Shown: positions 22,213 through 36,479, numbered from the stretch's first letter. The stretch: DNA of 64,000 bases from Triticum aestivum (GCF_018294505.1 NC_057802.1:554752712-554816711), one strand, 5' to 3'. The notes: a model not told the origin generated them from the letters alone. Numbers and translations are program-made.

Positions 22213-23920
22213 TGTTGGAAATATGGCCTAGAGGCAATAATAAATGGTTATTATTATATTTCTTTGTTCATGGTAATTGTCTATTGTTCATGCTATAATT
22301 GTGTTATCCGGAAATCCTAATGCATGTGTGAATACATAGACCACAACGTGTCCCTAGTAAGCCTCTAGTTGACTAGCTCGTTGATCAACAGATAGTCATG
22401 GTTTCCTGACTATGGACATTGGATGTCATTGATAACGGGATCACATCATTAGGAGAATGATGTGATGGACAAGACCCAATCCTAAGCATAGCTCAAAGAT
22501 CGTGTAGTTCGTTTGCTAGAGCTTTTCCAATGTCAAGTATCTTCTCCTTAGACCATGAGATCGTGCAACTCCCGGATACCGTAGGAGTACTTTGGGTGTG
22601 CCAAACGTCACAACGTAACTGGGTGACTATAAAGGTACACTACGGGTATCTCCGAAAGTGTCTGTTGGGTTGGCACGGATCGAGACTGGGATTTGTCACT
22701 CCGTATGACGGAGAGGTATCTCTGGGCCCACTCGGTAATGCATCATCATAATGAGCTCAATGTGACTAAGGAGTTAGTCACGGGATCATGCATTGCGGTA
22801 CGAGTAAAGAGACTTGCCGGTAACGAGATTGAACAAGGTATTGGGATACCGACGATCGAATCTCGGGCAAGTAACATACCGATTGACAAAGGGAATTGTA
22901 TACGGGATTGATTGAATCCTCGACATCGTGGTTCATCCGATGAGATCATCGTGGAACATGTGGGAGCCAACATGGGTATCCAGATCCCGCTGTTGGTTAT
23001 TGACCGGAGAGGCGTCTCGGTCATGTCTGCATGTCTCCCGAACCCGTAGGGTCTACACACTTAAGGTTCGGTGACGCTAGGGTTGTAGAGATATGAGTAT
23101 GCGGAAACCCGAAAGTTGTTCGGAGTCCCGGATGAGATCCCGGACGTCACGAGGAGTTCCGGAATGGTCCGGAGGTGAAGAATTATATATAGGAAGTCCA
23201 GTTTCGGCCACCGGGAAAGTTTCGGGGGTTATCGGTATTGTACCGGGACCACCGGAAGGGTCCCGGGGGTCCACCGGGTGGGGCCACCTATCCCGGAGGG
23301 CCCCATGGGCTGAAGTGGGAAGGGAACCAGCCTTTAGTGGGCTGGGGCGCCCACCATGGGCCTCCCCCTGCGCCTAGGGTTGAAAACCCTAGGGTGGGGG
23401 GGCGCCCCACTTGACTTGGGGGGAAGTTTCCCCCCTTGGCCGCCGCCCCCCCCCATAGATGGGTTCTTGGCCGGCGCCTCCCCTCCCAGGGGGCCTATAT
23501 AAAGGGGGGGAGGGAGGGCAGCAATACTACAGCCTTTGGCGCCTCCCTCCTCCCCTGCAACACCTCTCCCTCTCGCAGAAGCTTGGCGAAGCCCTGCCGA
23601 GATCCCGCTACATCCACCACCACGCCGTCGTGCTGCTGGATCTCCATCAACCTCTCCTTCCCCCTTGCTGGATCAAGAAGGAGGAGACGTCGCTGCTCCG
23701 TACGTGTGTTGAACACGGAGGTGCCGTCCGTTCGGCACTCGGTCATCGGTGATTTGGATCACGGCGAGTACGACTCCATCAACCCCGTTCATTGGAACGC
23801 TTCCGCTCGCGATCTACAAGGGTATGTAGATGCACTCCTTTCCCCTCGTTGCTAGTATACTCCATAGATGGATCTTGGTGATGCGTAGGAAATTTTAAAA
23901 TTCTGCTACGATCCCCAACA
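22213..23920 (+). repeat. 5' LTR of the Angela-type element
   Basis: Begins TGTTGGAAATATG and ends ATCCCCAACA. A TATA box (CTATATAAAG, about 23495-23504) marks the likely transcription start zone. Short ORFs inside the LTR are not genes. Confidence 0.95.
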
Positions 23921-23921
23921 G

Positions 23922-23935
23922 TGGCATCATGAGCC
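23922..23935 (+). other. Primer-binding site
   Basis: TGGCATCATGAGCC begins 2 nt after the 5' LTR. It is a variant of the initiator-Met tRNA primer site (TGGTATCAGAGC) used by plant Copia elements. The leader from here to 25230 has no ORF. It includes a 60-bp tandem duplication at about 24892-24989 (GACGAGCCTAGCATGTACAG). Confidence 0.8.
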
Positions 23936-25230
23936 AGGCCTATGCGTAGTTACTATGCACGAGTAGAACACAAAGCAGTTGTGGGCGTAGATGTTGCCAA
24001 TTCTTCTTGCCGCTACTAGTCTTATCTTGTTTCGGCGGTATTGTGGGATGAAGCGGCCCGGACCGACCTTACACGTACGCTTACGTGAGACAGGTTCCAC
24101 CGACTGACATGCACTAGTTGCATAAGGTGGCTAGCGGGTGTCTGTCTCTCCCACTTTAGTCGGAACGGATTCAATGAAAAGGGTCCTTATGAAGGGTAAA
24201 TAGAAATTGGCATATCACGTTGTGGTTTTACGTAGGTAAGAAACGTTCTTGCTAGAAACCTATACAAGCCACGTAAAAACTTGCAACAACAATTAGAGGA
24301 CGTCTAACTTGTTTTTGCAGCATGTGCTATGTGATATGATATGGCCAGAAGATGTGATGAATGATATATGTGATGTATGAGATTGATCATATTCTTGTAA
24401 TAGGAATCACGACTTGCATGTCGATGAGTATGACAACCGGCAGGAGCCATAGGAGTTGTCATTATTTTTGTATGACCTGCGTGTCATTGAATAACGCCAT
24501 TTAAATTACTTTACTTTGTTGCTAAACGCGTTAGCCATAGAAGTAGAAGTAATCGTTGGCGTGACAACTTCAAGAAGACACAATGATGGAGATCATGATG
24601 ATGGAGATCATGGTGTCATGCCGGTGACGAAGATGATCATGGTGCCCCGAAGATGGAGATCAAAGGAGCAAAATGATATTGGCCATATCATGTCACTATT
24701 TGATTGCATGTGATGTTTATCATGTTTTGCATCTTATTTGCTTAGAACGACGGTAGTAAGTAAGATGATCCCTTATGATAATTTCAAGAAAGTGTTCCCC
24801 CTAACTGTGCACCGTTGCGAAGGTTCGTTGTTTCGAAGCACCACGTGATGATCGGGTGTGATAGATTCTAACGTTCGCATACAACGGGTGTTGACGAGCC
24901 TAGCATGTACAGACATGGCCTCGGAACACACGCAATACACTTAGGTTGACTTGACGAGCCTAGCATGTACAGACATGGCCTCGGAACACGGAGGACCGAA
25001 AGGTCGAGCATGAGTCGTATAGAAGATACGATCAACATGGAGATGTTCACCGATCTTGACTAGTCCGTCTCACGTGATGATCGGACACGGCCTAGTTAAC
25101 TCGGATCATGTTTCACTTAGATGACTAGAGGGATGTCTATCTGAGTGGGAGTTCATTGAGTAATTTGATTAGATGAACTTAATTATCATGAACTTAGTCT
25201 AAAATCTTTACAATATGTCTTGTAGATCAA

Positions 25231-28200
25231 ATGGCCCACGTTGTCCTCAACTTCAACGCGTTCCTAGAGAAAACCAAGCTGAAAGATGATGGCAGCAACT
25301 ATACGGACTGGGTCCGGAACCTGAGGATCATCCTCATAGCTGCCAAGAAAGATTATGTCCTAGAAGCACCGCTAGGTGAAGCACCAATCCCAGAGAACCA
25401 AGACGTTATGAACGCTTGGCAATCACGTGCTGATGATTACTCCCTCGTTCAGTGCGGCATGCTTTACAGCTTAGAACCGGGTCTCCAAAAGCGTTTTGAG
25501 AAACATGGAGCATATGAGATGTTCGAAGAGCTGAAAATGGTTTTCCAAGCTCATGCCCGGGTCGAGAGATATGAAGTCTCCGACAAGTTCTTCAGCTGTA
25601 AAATGGAGGAAAATAGTTCTGTTAGTGAGCACATACTCAGAATGTCTGGGTTACACAACCGCTTGTCTCAGCTGGGAGTTAATCTCCCGGATGACGCGGT
25701 CATTGACAGAATCCTTCAGTCGCTTCCACCAAGCTACAAGAGCTTTGTGATGAACTTCAATATGCAGGGGATGGAAAAGACCATTCCTGAGGTATATTCG
25801 ATGCTGAAATCAGCGGAGGTGGAGATCAGAAAAGAACATCAAGTGTTGATGGTGAATAAAACCACTAAGTTCAAGAAGGGCAAGGGTAAGAAGAACTTCA
25901 AGAAGGACGGCAAGGGAGTTGCCGCGCCCGGTAAGCCAGTTACTGGGAAGAAGCCAAGGAATGGACCCAAGCCTGAGACTGAGTGCTTTTATTGCAAGGG
26001 AAGTGGTCACTGGAAGCGGAACTGCCCCAAATACTTAGCGGACAAGAAGGCCGGCAACACCAAAGGTATATGTGATATACATGTAATTGATGTGTACCTT
26101 ACCAGTACTCGTAGTAGCTCCTGGGTATTTGATACCGGTGCGGTTGCTCATATTTGTAACTCAAAACAGGAACTGCGGAATAAACGGAGACTGGCAAAGG
26201 ACGAGGTGACGATGCGCGTCGGGAATGGTTCCAAGGTCGATGTGATCGCCGTCGGCACGCTACCTCTGCATCTACCTACGGGATTAGTTTTAAACCTCAA
26301 TAATTGTTATTTAGTGCCAGCTTTAAGCATGAACATTGTATCTGGATCTCGTTTAATTCGAGATGGCTACTCATTTAAATCCGAGAATAATGGTTGTTCT
26401 ATTTATATGAGAGATATGTTTTATGGTCATGCCCCGCTGGTCAATGGTTTATTCTTGATGAATCTCGAACGTGATGTTACACATATTCATAGTGTGAATA
26501 CCAAAAGATGTAAAGTTGATAACGATAGTCCCACATACTTGTGGCACTGCCGCCTTGGTCACATTGGTGTCAAGCGCATGAAGAAGCTCCATGCAGATGG
26601 ACTTTTGGAGTCTCTTGATTACGAATCATTTGACACGTGCGAACCATGCCTCATGGGTAAGATGACCAAGACTCCGTTCTCCGGAACAATGGAGCGAGCA
26701 ACCAACTTATTGGAAATCATACATACCGATGTGTGCGGTCCAATGAGTGTTGAGGCTCGCGGAGGATATCGTTATGTTCTCACTCTCACTGATGACTTAA
26801 GTAGATATGGGTATGTCTACCTAATGAAACACAAGTCTGAAACCTTTGAAAAGTTCAAGGAATTTCAGAGTGAGGTTGAGAATCAACGTGACAGGAAAAT
26901 AAAATTCTTACGATCAGATCGTGGTGGAGAATATTTAAGTCACGAATTTGGTGCGCACTTAAAGAAATGTGGAATCGTTTCACAACTCACGCCGCCTGGA
27001 ACACCTCAGCGAAACGGTGTGTCCGAACGTCGTAATCGCACTCTATTGGATATGGTGCGATCTATGATGTCTCTTACCGATTTACCGCTCTCATTTTGGG
27101 GCTATGCTTTAGAGACTGCCGCATTCACTTTAAATAGGGCTCCGTCGAAATCCGTTGAGACGACACCGTATGAATTATGGTTTGGGAAGAAACCTAAGCT
27201 GTCGTTTCTAAAAGTTTGGGGATGCGATGCTTATGTCAAGAAACTTCAACCTGAAAAGCTAGAACCCAAGTCGGAGAAATGCGTCTTCATAGGATACCCT
27301 AAGGAAACTATTGGGTATACCTTCTACCTCAGATCCGAAGGCAAGATCTTTGTTGCCAAGAATGGGTCCTTTCTGGAGAAAGAGTTTCTCTCGAAAGAAT
27401 TGAGTGGGAGGAAAGTGGAACTTGATGAGGTGATAGTCACCCCTTCCGAACCGGAAAGTAGCGCAGCGCGGGAAGATGTTCCTGTGGTGCCTACACCGAC
27501 TGGGGAGGAAGTTAATGATGATGATCATGAAGCTTCGGATCAAGTTACTGCTGAACTTCGTAGGTCCACAAGGACACGTTCCGCACCAGAGTGGTACGGC
27601 AACCCTGTCCTGGAAATCATGTTGTTAGACAACGGTGAACCTTCGAACTATGAAGAAGCGATGGCGGGCCCGGATTCCGACAAATGGCTAGAAGCCATGA
27701 AATCCGAGATAGGATCCATGTATGAAAACGAAGTATGGACTTTGACTGACTTGCCCGATGATCGGCGAGCCATAGAAAATAAATGGATCTTTAAGAAGAA
27801 GACAGACGCGGATGGTAATGTGACCATCTATAAGGCTCGACTTGTCGCTAAGGGTTATCGACAAGTTCAAGGGGTTGACTACGATGAGACTTTCTCACCC
27901 GTAGCGAAGCTGAAGTCCGTCCGAATCATGTTAGCAATTGCCGCATACTATGATTATGAGATATGGCAGATGGACGTCAAAACGGCATTCCTTAACGGCT
28001 TCCTTAAGGAAGAATTGTATATGATGCAGCCGGAAGGTTTTGTCGATCCTAAGAATGCTAACAAGTATGCAAGCTCCAGCGCTCAATCTATGGGCTGGTG
28101 CAAGCATCTCGGAGTTGGAACATTCGCTTTGATGAGATGATCAAAGCGTTTGGGTTTACACAGACTTATGGAGAAGCCTGTGTTTACAAGAAAGTGAGTG

Positions 28201-29210
28201 GGAGCTCTGTAGCATTTCTCTTATTATATGTGGATGACATACTATTGATGGGAAATGATATAGAATTCTTGGAAAGTATAAAGGCCTATTTGAATAAGTG
28301 TTTTTCAATGAAGGACCTTGGAGAAGCTGCTTATATATTAGGCATCAAGATCTATAGAGATAGATCAAGACGCCTCATTGGTCTTTCACAGAGTACTTAC
28401 CTTGACAAGATATTGAAGAAGTTCAATATGGATCAGTCCAAGAAGGGGTTCTTGCCTGTATTGCAAGGTGTGCAATTGAGCACGGCTCAATGCCCGACCA
28501 CGGCAGAAGATAAAGAAAAGATGAGTGTCATCCCCTATGCCTCGGCCATAGGGTCTATTATGTATGCCATGCTGTGTACCAGACCTGATGTAAACCTTGC
28601 CGTAAGTTTGGTAGGAAGGTACCAAAGTAATCCCGGCATGGAACACTGGACAGCGGTCAAGAATATCCTGAAGTACCTGAAGAGGACTAAGGATATGTTT
28701 CTCGTTTATGGAGGTGACGAAGAGCTCGTCGTAAAGGGTTACGTCGACGCTAGCTTCGACACAGATCTGGATGACTCGAAGTCACAAACCGGATACGTGT
28801 ATATTTTGAATGGAGGAGCAGTAAGCTGGTGCAGTTGCAAGCAAAGCGTCGTGGCGGGATCTACATGTGAAGCGGAGTACATGGCAGCCTCGGAGGCAGC
28901 ACAGGAAGCAGTCTGGATGAAGGAGTTCATTACCGACCTAGGGGTGATTCCCAATGCGTCGGGCCCGATGACTCTCTTCTGTGACAACACTGGAGCTATT
29001 GCCCTTGCGAAGGAGCCCAGGTTTCACAGGAAGACCAGGCATATCAAGCGTCGCTTCAACTCCATTCGTGAAAGTGTTCAAAATGGAGACATAGATATTT
29101 GTAAAGTACATACGGACCTGAATGTAGCAGATCCGTTGACTAAACCTCTCCCTAGAGCAAAACATGATCAACACCAGGACGCACTGGGTGTTCGATTCAT
29201 CACAATGTAA
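25231..29210 (+). pseudogene. Copia gag-pol polyprotein, broken by one frameshift
   Basis: The first frame (25231-28140) encodes Gag, a CCHC zinc knuckle (CFYCKGSGHWKRNC, residues about 251-264), the aspartic protease site FDTGA (about residue 299), the GAG-pre-integrase HLGH-like region (LWHCRLGH), the integrase core (D in HTDVCG, D in RSDRGGEY, E in NGVSERRN) and the start of reverse transcriptase. Near 28066 one base is missing compared with the expected Copia frame. The frame then reads out of phase to a TGA at 28138. The rest continues in the frame of 28098-29210: YVDDILLMG catalytic motif, then RNase H with DASFDTD and AEYMAASEAAQEA. Order gag-protease-integrase-RT-RNaseH is Copia order. 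Otherwise the coding region looks full-length. Confidence 0.93.
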
Positions 29211-29231
29211 CTAGATTATTGACTCTAGTGC

Positions 29232-29242
29232 AAGTGGGAGAC
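29232..29242 (+). other. Polypurine tract
   Basis: AAGTGGGAGAC lies directly before the 3' LTR, where second-strand priming occurs in LTR retrotransposons. Confidence 0.8.
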
Positions 29243-30950
29243 TGTTGGAAATATGCCCTAGAGGCAATAATAAATGGTTATTATTATATTTCTTTGTTCA
29301 TGGTAATTGTCTATTGTTCATGCTATAATTGTGTTATCCGGAAATCGTAATGCATGTGTGAATACATAGACCACAACGTGTCCCTAGTAAGCCTCTAGTT
29401 GACTAGCTCGTTGATCAACAGATAGTCATGGTTTCCTAACTATGGACATTGGATGTCATTGATAACGGGATCACATCATTAGGAGAATGATGTGATGGAC
29501 AAGACCCAATCCTAAGCATAGCTCAAAGATCGTGTAGTTCGTTTGCTAGAGCTTTTCCAATGTCAAGTATCTTCTCCTTAGACCATGAGATCGTGCAACT
29601 CCCGGATACCGTAGGAGTACTTTGGGTGTGCCAAACGTCACAACGTAACTGGGTGACCATAAAGGTACACTACGGGTATCTCCGAAAGTGTCTGTTGGGT
29701 TGGCACGGATCGAGACTGGGATTTGTCACTCCGTATGACGGAGAGGTATCTCTGGGCCCACTCGGTAATGCATCATCATAATGAGCTCAATGTGACTAAG
29801 GAGTTAGTCACGGGATCATGCGTTGCGGTACGAGTAAAGAGACTTGCCGGTAACGAGATTGAACAAGGTATTGGGATACCGACGATCGAATCTCGGGCAA
29901 GTAACATACCGATTGACAAAGGGAATTGTATACGGGATTGATTGAATCCTCGACATCGTGGTTCATCCGATGAGATTATCGTGGAACATGTGGGAGCCAA
30001 CATGAGTATCTAGATCCCGCTGTTGGTTATTGACCGGAGAGGCGTCTCGGTCATGTCTGCATGTCTCCCGAACCCGTAGGGTCTACACACTTAAGGTTCG
30101 GTGATGCTAGGGTTGTAGAGATATGAGTATGCGGAAATCCGAAAGTTGTTCGGATTCCCGGATGAGATCCCGGACGTCACAAGGAGTTCCGGAATGGTCC
30201 GGAGGTGAAGAATTATATATAGGAAGTCCAGTTTCGGCCACCGGAAAAGTTTCGGGGGTTATCGGTATTGTACCGGGACCACCGGAAGGGTCCCGGGGGT
30301 CCACCGGGTGGGGCCACCTATCCCGGAGGGCCCCATGGGCTGAAGTGGGAAGGGAACCAGCCCTTAGTGGGCTGGGGCGCCCCCCATGGGCCTCCCCCCT
30401 GCGCCTAGGGTTGGAAACCCTAGGGTGGGGGCGCCCCACTTGACTTGGGGGGGAAGTTTCCCCCCTTGGCCGCCGCCCCCCCATAGATGGGTTCATGGCC
30501 GGCGCCCCCCCCCCTCCCAGGGGGCCTATATAAAGGGGGGAGGGAGGGCAGCAATACTACAGCCTTTGGCGCCTCCCTCCTCCCCTGCAACACATCTCTC
30601 TCTCGCAGAAGCTTGGCGAAGCCCTGCCGAGATCCCGCTACATCCACCACCACGCCGTCGTGCTGCTGGATCTCCATCAACCTCTCCTTCCCCCTTGCTG
30701 GATCAAGAAGGAGGAGACGTCGCTGCTCCGTACGTGTGTTGAACGCGGAGGTGCAGTCCGTTCGGCACTCGGTCATCGGTGATTTGGATCACGGCGAGTA
30801 CGACTCCATCAACCCCGTTCATTGGAACGCTTCCGCTCATGATCTACAAGGGTATGTAGATGCACTCCTTTCCCCTCGTTGCTAGTATACTCCATAGATG
30901 GATCTTGGTGATGCGTAGGAAATTTTAAAATTCTGCTACGATCCCCAACA
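29243..30950 (+). repeat. 3' LTR of the Angela-type element
   Basis: Same ends and length as the 5' LTR. The TATATAAA box is at 30527-30534. Differences from the 5' LTR are scattered single bases plus length changes in C runs near 30380-30515. Confidence 0.95.
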
Positions 30951-33900
30951 CCGCAGTGGGGAGGGGGCTCGCCGGAGAGGTACCCCACTATCTATCTTAG
31001 GGTTCAGGGTGGGGGCGGTGGTCGCTGGCGGTGGTGGGGCGGTGGCGTGGGGATCACCGGAGAAAAAGCTCGGCACGGGGGGGCCTACAGGGATGGCCGG
31101 GGCGGCGGCGGACCGGCGGTGGGGAGTGTTTCGGGGCGGGTGGGGCGGCGCACCGCCGGCCGCGGGCGGCGGGGGCGGCTGTTTGGCCGGTGGTGGCTGG
31201 CGGCTTAGGGGGGTGGAGGTTGAAGATGAACTACAGGCCCTTGATTTTGTATCCAACGGCTGCAAAATTGACTGACCAGAGATGAAAACGTCAGTCGACT
31301 AACGTGTAGCCTCACCTCTAGTGCGTTCGGTTTCGACAATAAAATTCAGTTTCGACAGCAAAATTCAGTTTCGACAGTTAAGTTCAGTTTCGACAGTTAA
31401 ATTCAGTTTCGACAGTTAAGTTCAGAGATGAGCAGCTGATGTATACATCTAGCACTTTGTGGTTATGTATTTTACGTCATCTATTGGAGATGCTATTAGA
31501 ATTCCACTCAGGTTAACGTTGTCTCTCTTGTCCTGCTTCAGCCTCGGCGTCGTACAACTCACCGGAGCTGCTCCAACGACGAAACCCTCTATCACAGCGG
31601 AGCAGTACCTTGGGCTCCATCTCCAGACGCCTAAGATCTTCTTCCCCTCTTCCGACAGCCAAGTCAGCCGGAGCATCCTCACCGGCCAACCCAATCACGC
31701 TGAGATTGACATGGCTTCGCCAAAGAGGTTGTACACTTGTTGCATATCTTTTTTACTCTACATGTTATATATATTGTCCACTAAGCACACAGAGTAACGG
31801 GAAATACGATTATTTTATCCTACTATATGACAAGCAGTGAGGTATCAGGCAACTTAGCTATCCGTGATGGACTCTCTTGAACGCCATCATTATTTATCTC
31901 TGCGCGTTTGAGCTGTGCATTTGTCGATGGCCCTGGGAGTTGAGATAGTAGGGCAGTGGCCTGGGTCCAAAGTAATAGAAGTAGCACAAAAACATTTTTT
32001 AGTGTAGGCTTTTCCTTGCTCAAGCCTGCCTACTGGAATCTCGAGTGCTTGAAAGGAAAAGTGAATGAAAAACATAGGAATTGGATAGTTTCGTATGGTA
32101 CTACTTTTCATGAATTTGGTGCAAAGGAATGGAGCAAAGGAAAACTGTAGGATTTGTTCCTTTAGTGTCTCCTTGAAAGAAAAACCGTAGGAATTTTAAT
32201 TTCCACTTGTCCTCCTTTTCAAATTCCTATTCATGAAGCACAAGACTAAGAGATAGTAGCATAATAGCATTATAACCGTACATTTTCTTGTGGTTTGACT
32301 TGATCTCACCATGCTTCTTTGCATCATGTGATCTTCCAATTCTTGTGAACCAAACACCCAGATTGGCAGAAATCCTCTATTTTTAAATTCTCTGTTTTGC
32401 ATGTGCATTCCTATCCTATTCCTGTCTATTTCCTATCCCTGCATTGTTAGAATCCTCAAATTCAAACAAGCCCTTACACAATTACTTCTATTACAGATAT
32501 GTGTCAAAGAAAACCTTGTGTGGTTTGTCCTGCTCCTGCGGTGCTGTGTTCCACCCCAGCTCAGCTGCTCCAACAACGGAAGGGTTCACCACAGCAGGGA
32601 TCCGCTCTCCAGACTGTCTTTCGCCGCCTCAGATCTTCTTCCCCGCCGCCGGCAGCCACGACAACTGCATTACCATCATCAACTGAGCAGATGACCTTGA
32701 GGACTACACGGGTCCGCAAGAGAGGTCGCACTCTTCCGTGTCTGCTTACGTTATGCATCGGTTAATATGATGACATGCTACTTTATCATCGTGTTCACCT
32801 ATTAGACTCCGAGTCAGGTCCAAACTTATGCTGAAACTTGAGTTTTTAAATGGTTGTGGGGTACATATTGGGGCAGCAATCATTACTATTTGTCTACTAT
32901 CTGGTTAATCTCGGGTGTCTACTATGAGTTTCATGTTGGGTGCAAACAAACATTAAAGGAGCCATTATCTGTATTTTTTAACTAAAGCTATTATCTGCCT
33001 GCTATCATTGGTTTTGGGTCTATCCACGGTTTGCTACCATCACTCTAGATTTGTGCATGCACTCCTTACATAATCTCACTATGTTTTATTCCTATGCATG
33101 TCAGTTATTGTACGTAATGGAACTGAACATGTAGAGCAAAAGAGACGAGCCTTGCGTGGCAATAAAATTTCATGCAGACGTCGCTCCATGGTGGGCGCAA
33201 AGGCAGCCCCCCCTCCATCCATTTCGGATCATAATCAAGAGGAAGATAACTGTTCTGAGGGGGATTCAGAAGCAGAAGAACACTCCTATTTACCCCATGA
33301 GGTCTTCGCTCTAACTTGCCATGCTGATGTTGGTTATATCATGCATATGGTGCCTTGCATTGCTTACTTTATACATCAAATATGTCAACTTCTTAGTTTA
33401 GACATGCTTTGTGTGAATGCCATCTGTTTAGTTTATTCATCGTTTATGTGAATTATGCAATGCCATCTTGTTTAGCCAGGCATCATATATGTGAATTTTG
33501 CAATGCAATCCTGCTTAGCCAGTCATCTTATATGTGAATTATATCAGGCCATCCTTTTTTCGTTACGTATTACATTTGTCAACAATGTTAGTACATTCAA
33601 CTACTCTTCGTGTGCATCAGCCATTTGACACGGTGATGGAAAATTCTGGAGTGAAAACAAGGTCTTCAGAGCAGACTATGCTATCTGACGAAGCGCATAT
33701 CTCGCTGGTTACGGATAGCTCCTCAGAGAAGGATTCAGAGACAGATGACCAGTCCTATTCCCCCCCCCCCCGAGGTGTATGCTCTAATTAACTTGGCAGG
33801 GTTATGTTGCTCATATCGTGCATATGGTGTCTTGCATTGTGATGTCATTTGATTAGTTTAGACATGCTTTGTGTGAATGCCACCTGTTTAGTGTCTAATT

Positions 33901-36479
33901 ACAATATATGTGAATTATGCATTGCCATCTTGTTGCAAGACATTATATATGTGAATTATGCAATGCTATCTTGTTGCAAAGGCATTACATATGTGAATTA
34001 TGCAATGCCATGCTGTTGAGCCAATCATCATGTATGTGAATTATATCATGCTATCATTTTTTTTGTATTACGTGTTCCATTTGTCGACAACGTTTGTATA
34101 TTCAACTACTCTTCCTGTGCATCAGCCATTTGAAGCGGTGATGGAAGTATCTGGAGTGAAAACAAGGTATTCAGAGCAGACAATGCTACCTGCTGAAGCA
34201 GACATCTTGCTGGTTACAGAGAGCTCCTCAGAGGAGGATTCAGAGACTCATGACCAGTCCCATTTCCCCCCTGAGGTCTATGCTCAAACTTGGCAGGGTT
34301 ATATTACCCTTGTCATGCATGTTGTCTTGCATTGCTTAGTTTTTACATCATGTATGGATTGCCATCTGCTTACTTTCTTACTATATAAATCATATATTTA
34401 AATTATATCATGCCATCATGTTTACATACACAACATCTATCTGAATTATGGCATGGCAACCCATTTAATAAAGACATCATATAGTTATATCATCTCATCC
34501 TGTTTAGTGTTTACAGTCATCATATTTTGAATTATGTCATTCTATCTGGGAATTATATCATGCTATCATGTTTCCATAGGCGGCATGTATGTGAATTATG
34601 GCATGCCAACCTATTTAATAAACACATTATATAGTTATATCATGTCATCTTGTTTACATAGTCATCATATTTTGAACTATGTCTTTCCATCTTTTTTAGT
34701 TAGCCATCATAATGTGAAATTGTATAATGCTATCCTGTTTAGTTAGCCATCATACATGTGAAATTGTGTCATGCTATCCTATTTGGTTAGACAACATAAA
34801 TGTGAATTATTGCATGCCCTCTTTTATTCCCCACTATCCATTGCACCTGTCTATCATACAATGTCTGTACATTCAATTACTTTTCTTGTTTATCAGCCAT
34901 TTGAATTGGAGAGGGTGATGGCAGTATCTACGGGAGTAACAACACAGTCTTCAGAAAAGATAGTGCTACCAGTTGATGCAGATAGAACCACGGTTGTACT
35001 TGCCCAAGAACCAGCCCCACCACACATAAACCAGACTCCCGCAGATTGTACCCCTACCCAGTTGGACAGAGAACTAGCGACACCCCTTCTAACCCCAACC
35101 CCAACAGATAGTAACCCAGTTCCAGTTGACACAGCACCGTCTCCACCATAGAGCACCCAAACACGAGCAGTTAGTAAGGGAACTGTAGTGCCCAAAGCAC
35201 GAGGACCACCACTCCGAATCCCAACTCAACGCTTAAAGGAGAAGAAGAATTGTTCTCAGGTCTGGTTCTGTAGCTATGGTTCATACTCCTTTGCTCTTGC
35301 ATCACTGTATTTACTCAGACCAACTATTTTCAAATTTGAAGGATGGAATTGAAACTCCAATGGCGCAACAGGTATGTTTTAAACTTGTTTCTTTAAATGG
35401 TTTGCTATTGTAACTTGCTCTATATTGATTTCAGTTTCAATTGAATAAACAGTTATGTTCTCATGTCATGCACATTACAAGTGTCTCTATAGTTTCCCAC
35501 ACTTATATTTTGTCTATTCTGCTTTGTCTTGAACAAATATTATTTGAACTGTGTCTCTATCTGGATTTGGCAACAAAAACTAGAATGATATAGACCATAA
35601 AGTGACCATGGTACATAGATATATGTTTGTTTCATGCTGTTATCCTGTGCACTTTACTACTGAACTGATTTACCAAAATGAGTTTCATATACAACATGGT
35701 AAACCTGTGATGTGTCTGCTTGTTTCTCTTTTAGAATGCGGACAAAATATTGGAGAACAGTACCCCGTTATGCAATGGTGAAGGAAGTAATGCAGATAAG
35801 GTTAAAGTTAGTGAGACATCCCTGTTGGTCTCCAAGAAAGCTGATAAAAACTACCTTGACGACAGTGAGAGAACCCAGAAGTCCTGTCTTGATGTAGTGT
35901 TCGAGTTACTGGCCACTACTGCTGGCACAAGCTCTTCGAACTCGCTGCCTGAATCAGTTCGTCTTCTTGAGTCTCAGCTTCAAGTTGAAAGACATCGATC
36001 AGATGTGTTGCGATAGGAAGCTGAAGGACTGAGGAAGTCCCTGCAGAATTCAGATGCATACTTTCTGGTGCAACAGCAAGCGCTGGAGGATTTAAGCGCC
36101 AAACAAGAGAAAGTTAATAAGCTTGCTAAGCATCTTGCCAACATTATGGGTACCCAGGATATTGTTTCTTGAGATCTTCTGAAGTGGTTCAGTTGTGGAC
36201 TTATTTTGCTGCGGCGTTTATTTGCACTGGTCGCCAACTTTGACAACCAGTGTATATGATATGCTGCTTTGTTCCCTATATTTGCACCGGTGGGGAACTT
36301 TGATGCCCAATGGATGTAATATGTGTAATAGCCGTGATAGCCTAGCGTAAGTTGCTTGCTTATTTATTTCCTTGTTGTCTTGTTTATTTGTTTGCTTAGT
36401 CAGTGATGTTCTTTTTCCGCGGTTTGCTAGTGGCCGCAATAACCTATTTTTTAAAACTAGGCCACAATAACCATGGGCT

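Larger units (their letters stand above)
22213..30950 (+). mobile_element. Complete Copia LTR retrotransposon (Angela/BARE1/WIS type)
   Basis: Two 1708-bp LTRs (22213-23920 and 29243-30950) flank an internal region with a primer-binding site, one gag-pol frame and a polypurine tract. The target duplication is CCGCA at 22208-22212 and 30951-30955. By-eye comparison of the LTRs gives about 24 substitutions plus a few indels in C/G runs, about 1.4%. With a commonly used grass rate this implies insertion about half a million years ago. The element sits inside the composite CACTA, so it is younger than that insertion. Confidence 0.97.
21640..36172 (+). pseudogene. Decayed TNPA-like gene of the composite CACTA, split by Angela
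   Basis: Exon-like pieces on the plus strand form two iterated series. Three GC-rich exons ending near a CAAAGAG|GTTGTAC-type donor lie at about 21660-21845, 31540-31735 and 32560-32745. Three or four acidic exons lie at about 33110-33310, 33620-33780, 34130-34300 and 34895-35260, sharing SGVKTR.SEQTML and SSSEEDSET. The last exon (about 35731-36172) is rich in Leu, Gln and Glu and coiled-coil-like (LESQLQVERHRSDVLR). TAG codons at 35149-35151 and 36014-36016 interrupt otherwise open frames. The reading stops at TGA 36170-36172. The position inside the CACTA, exon repetition and terminal coiled coil fit the accessory-protein gene of such elements, but this is inference. Angela inserted between its first and second exons. 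Confidence 0.5.
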
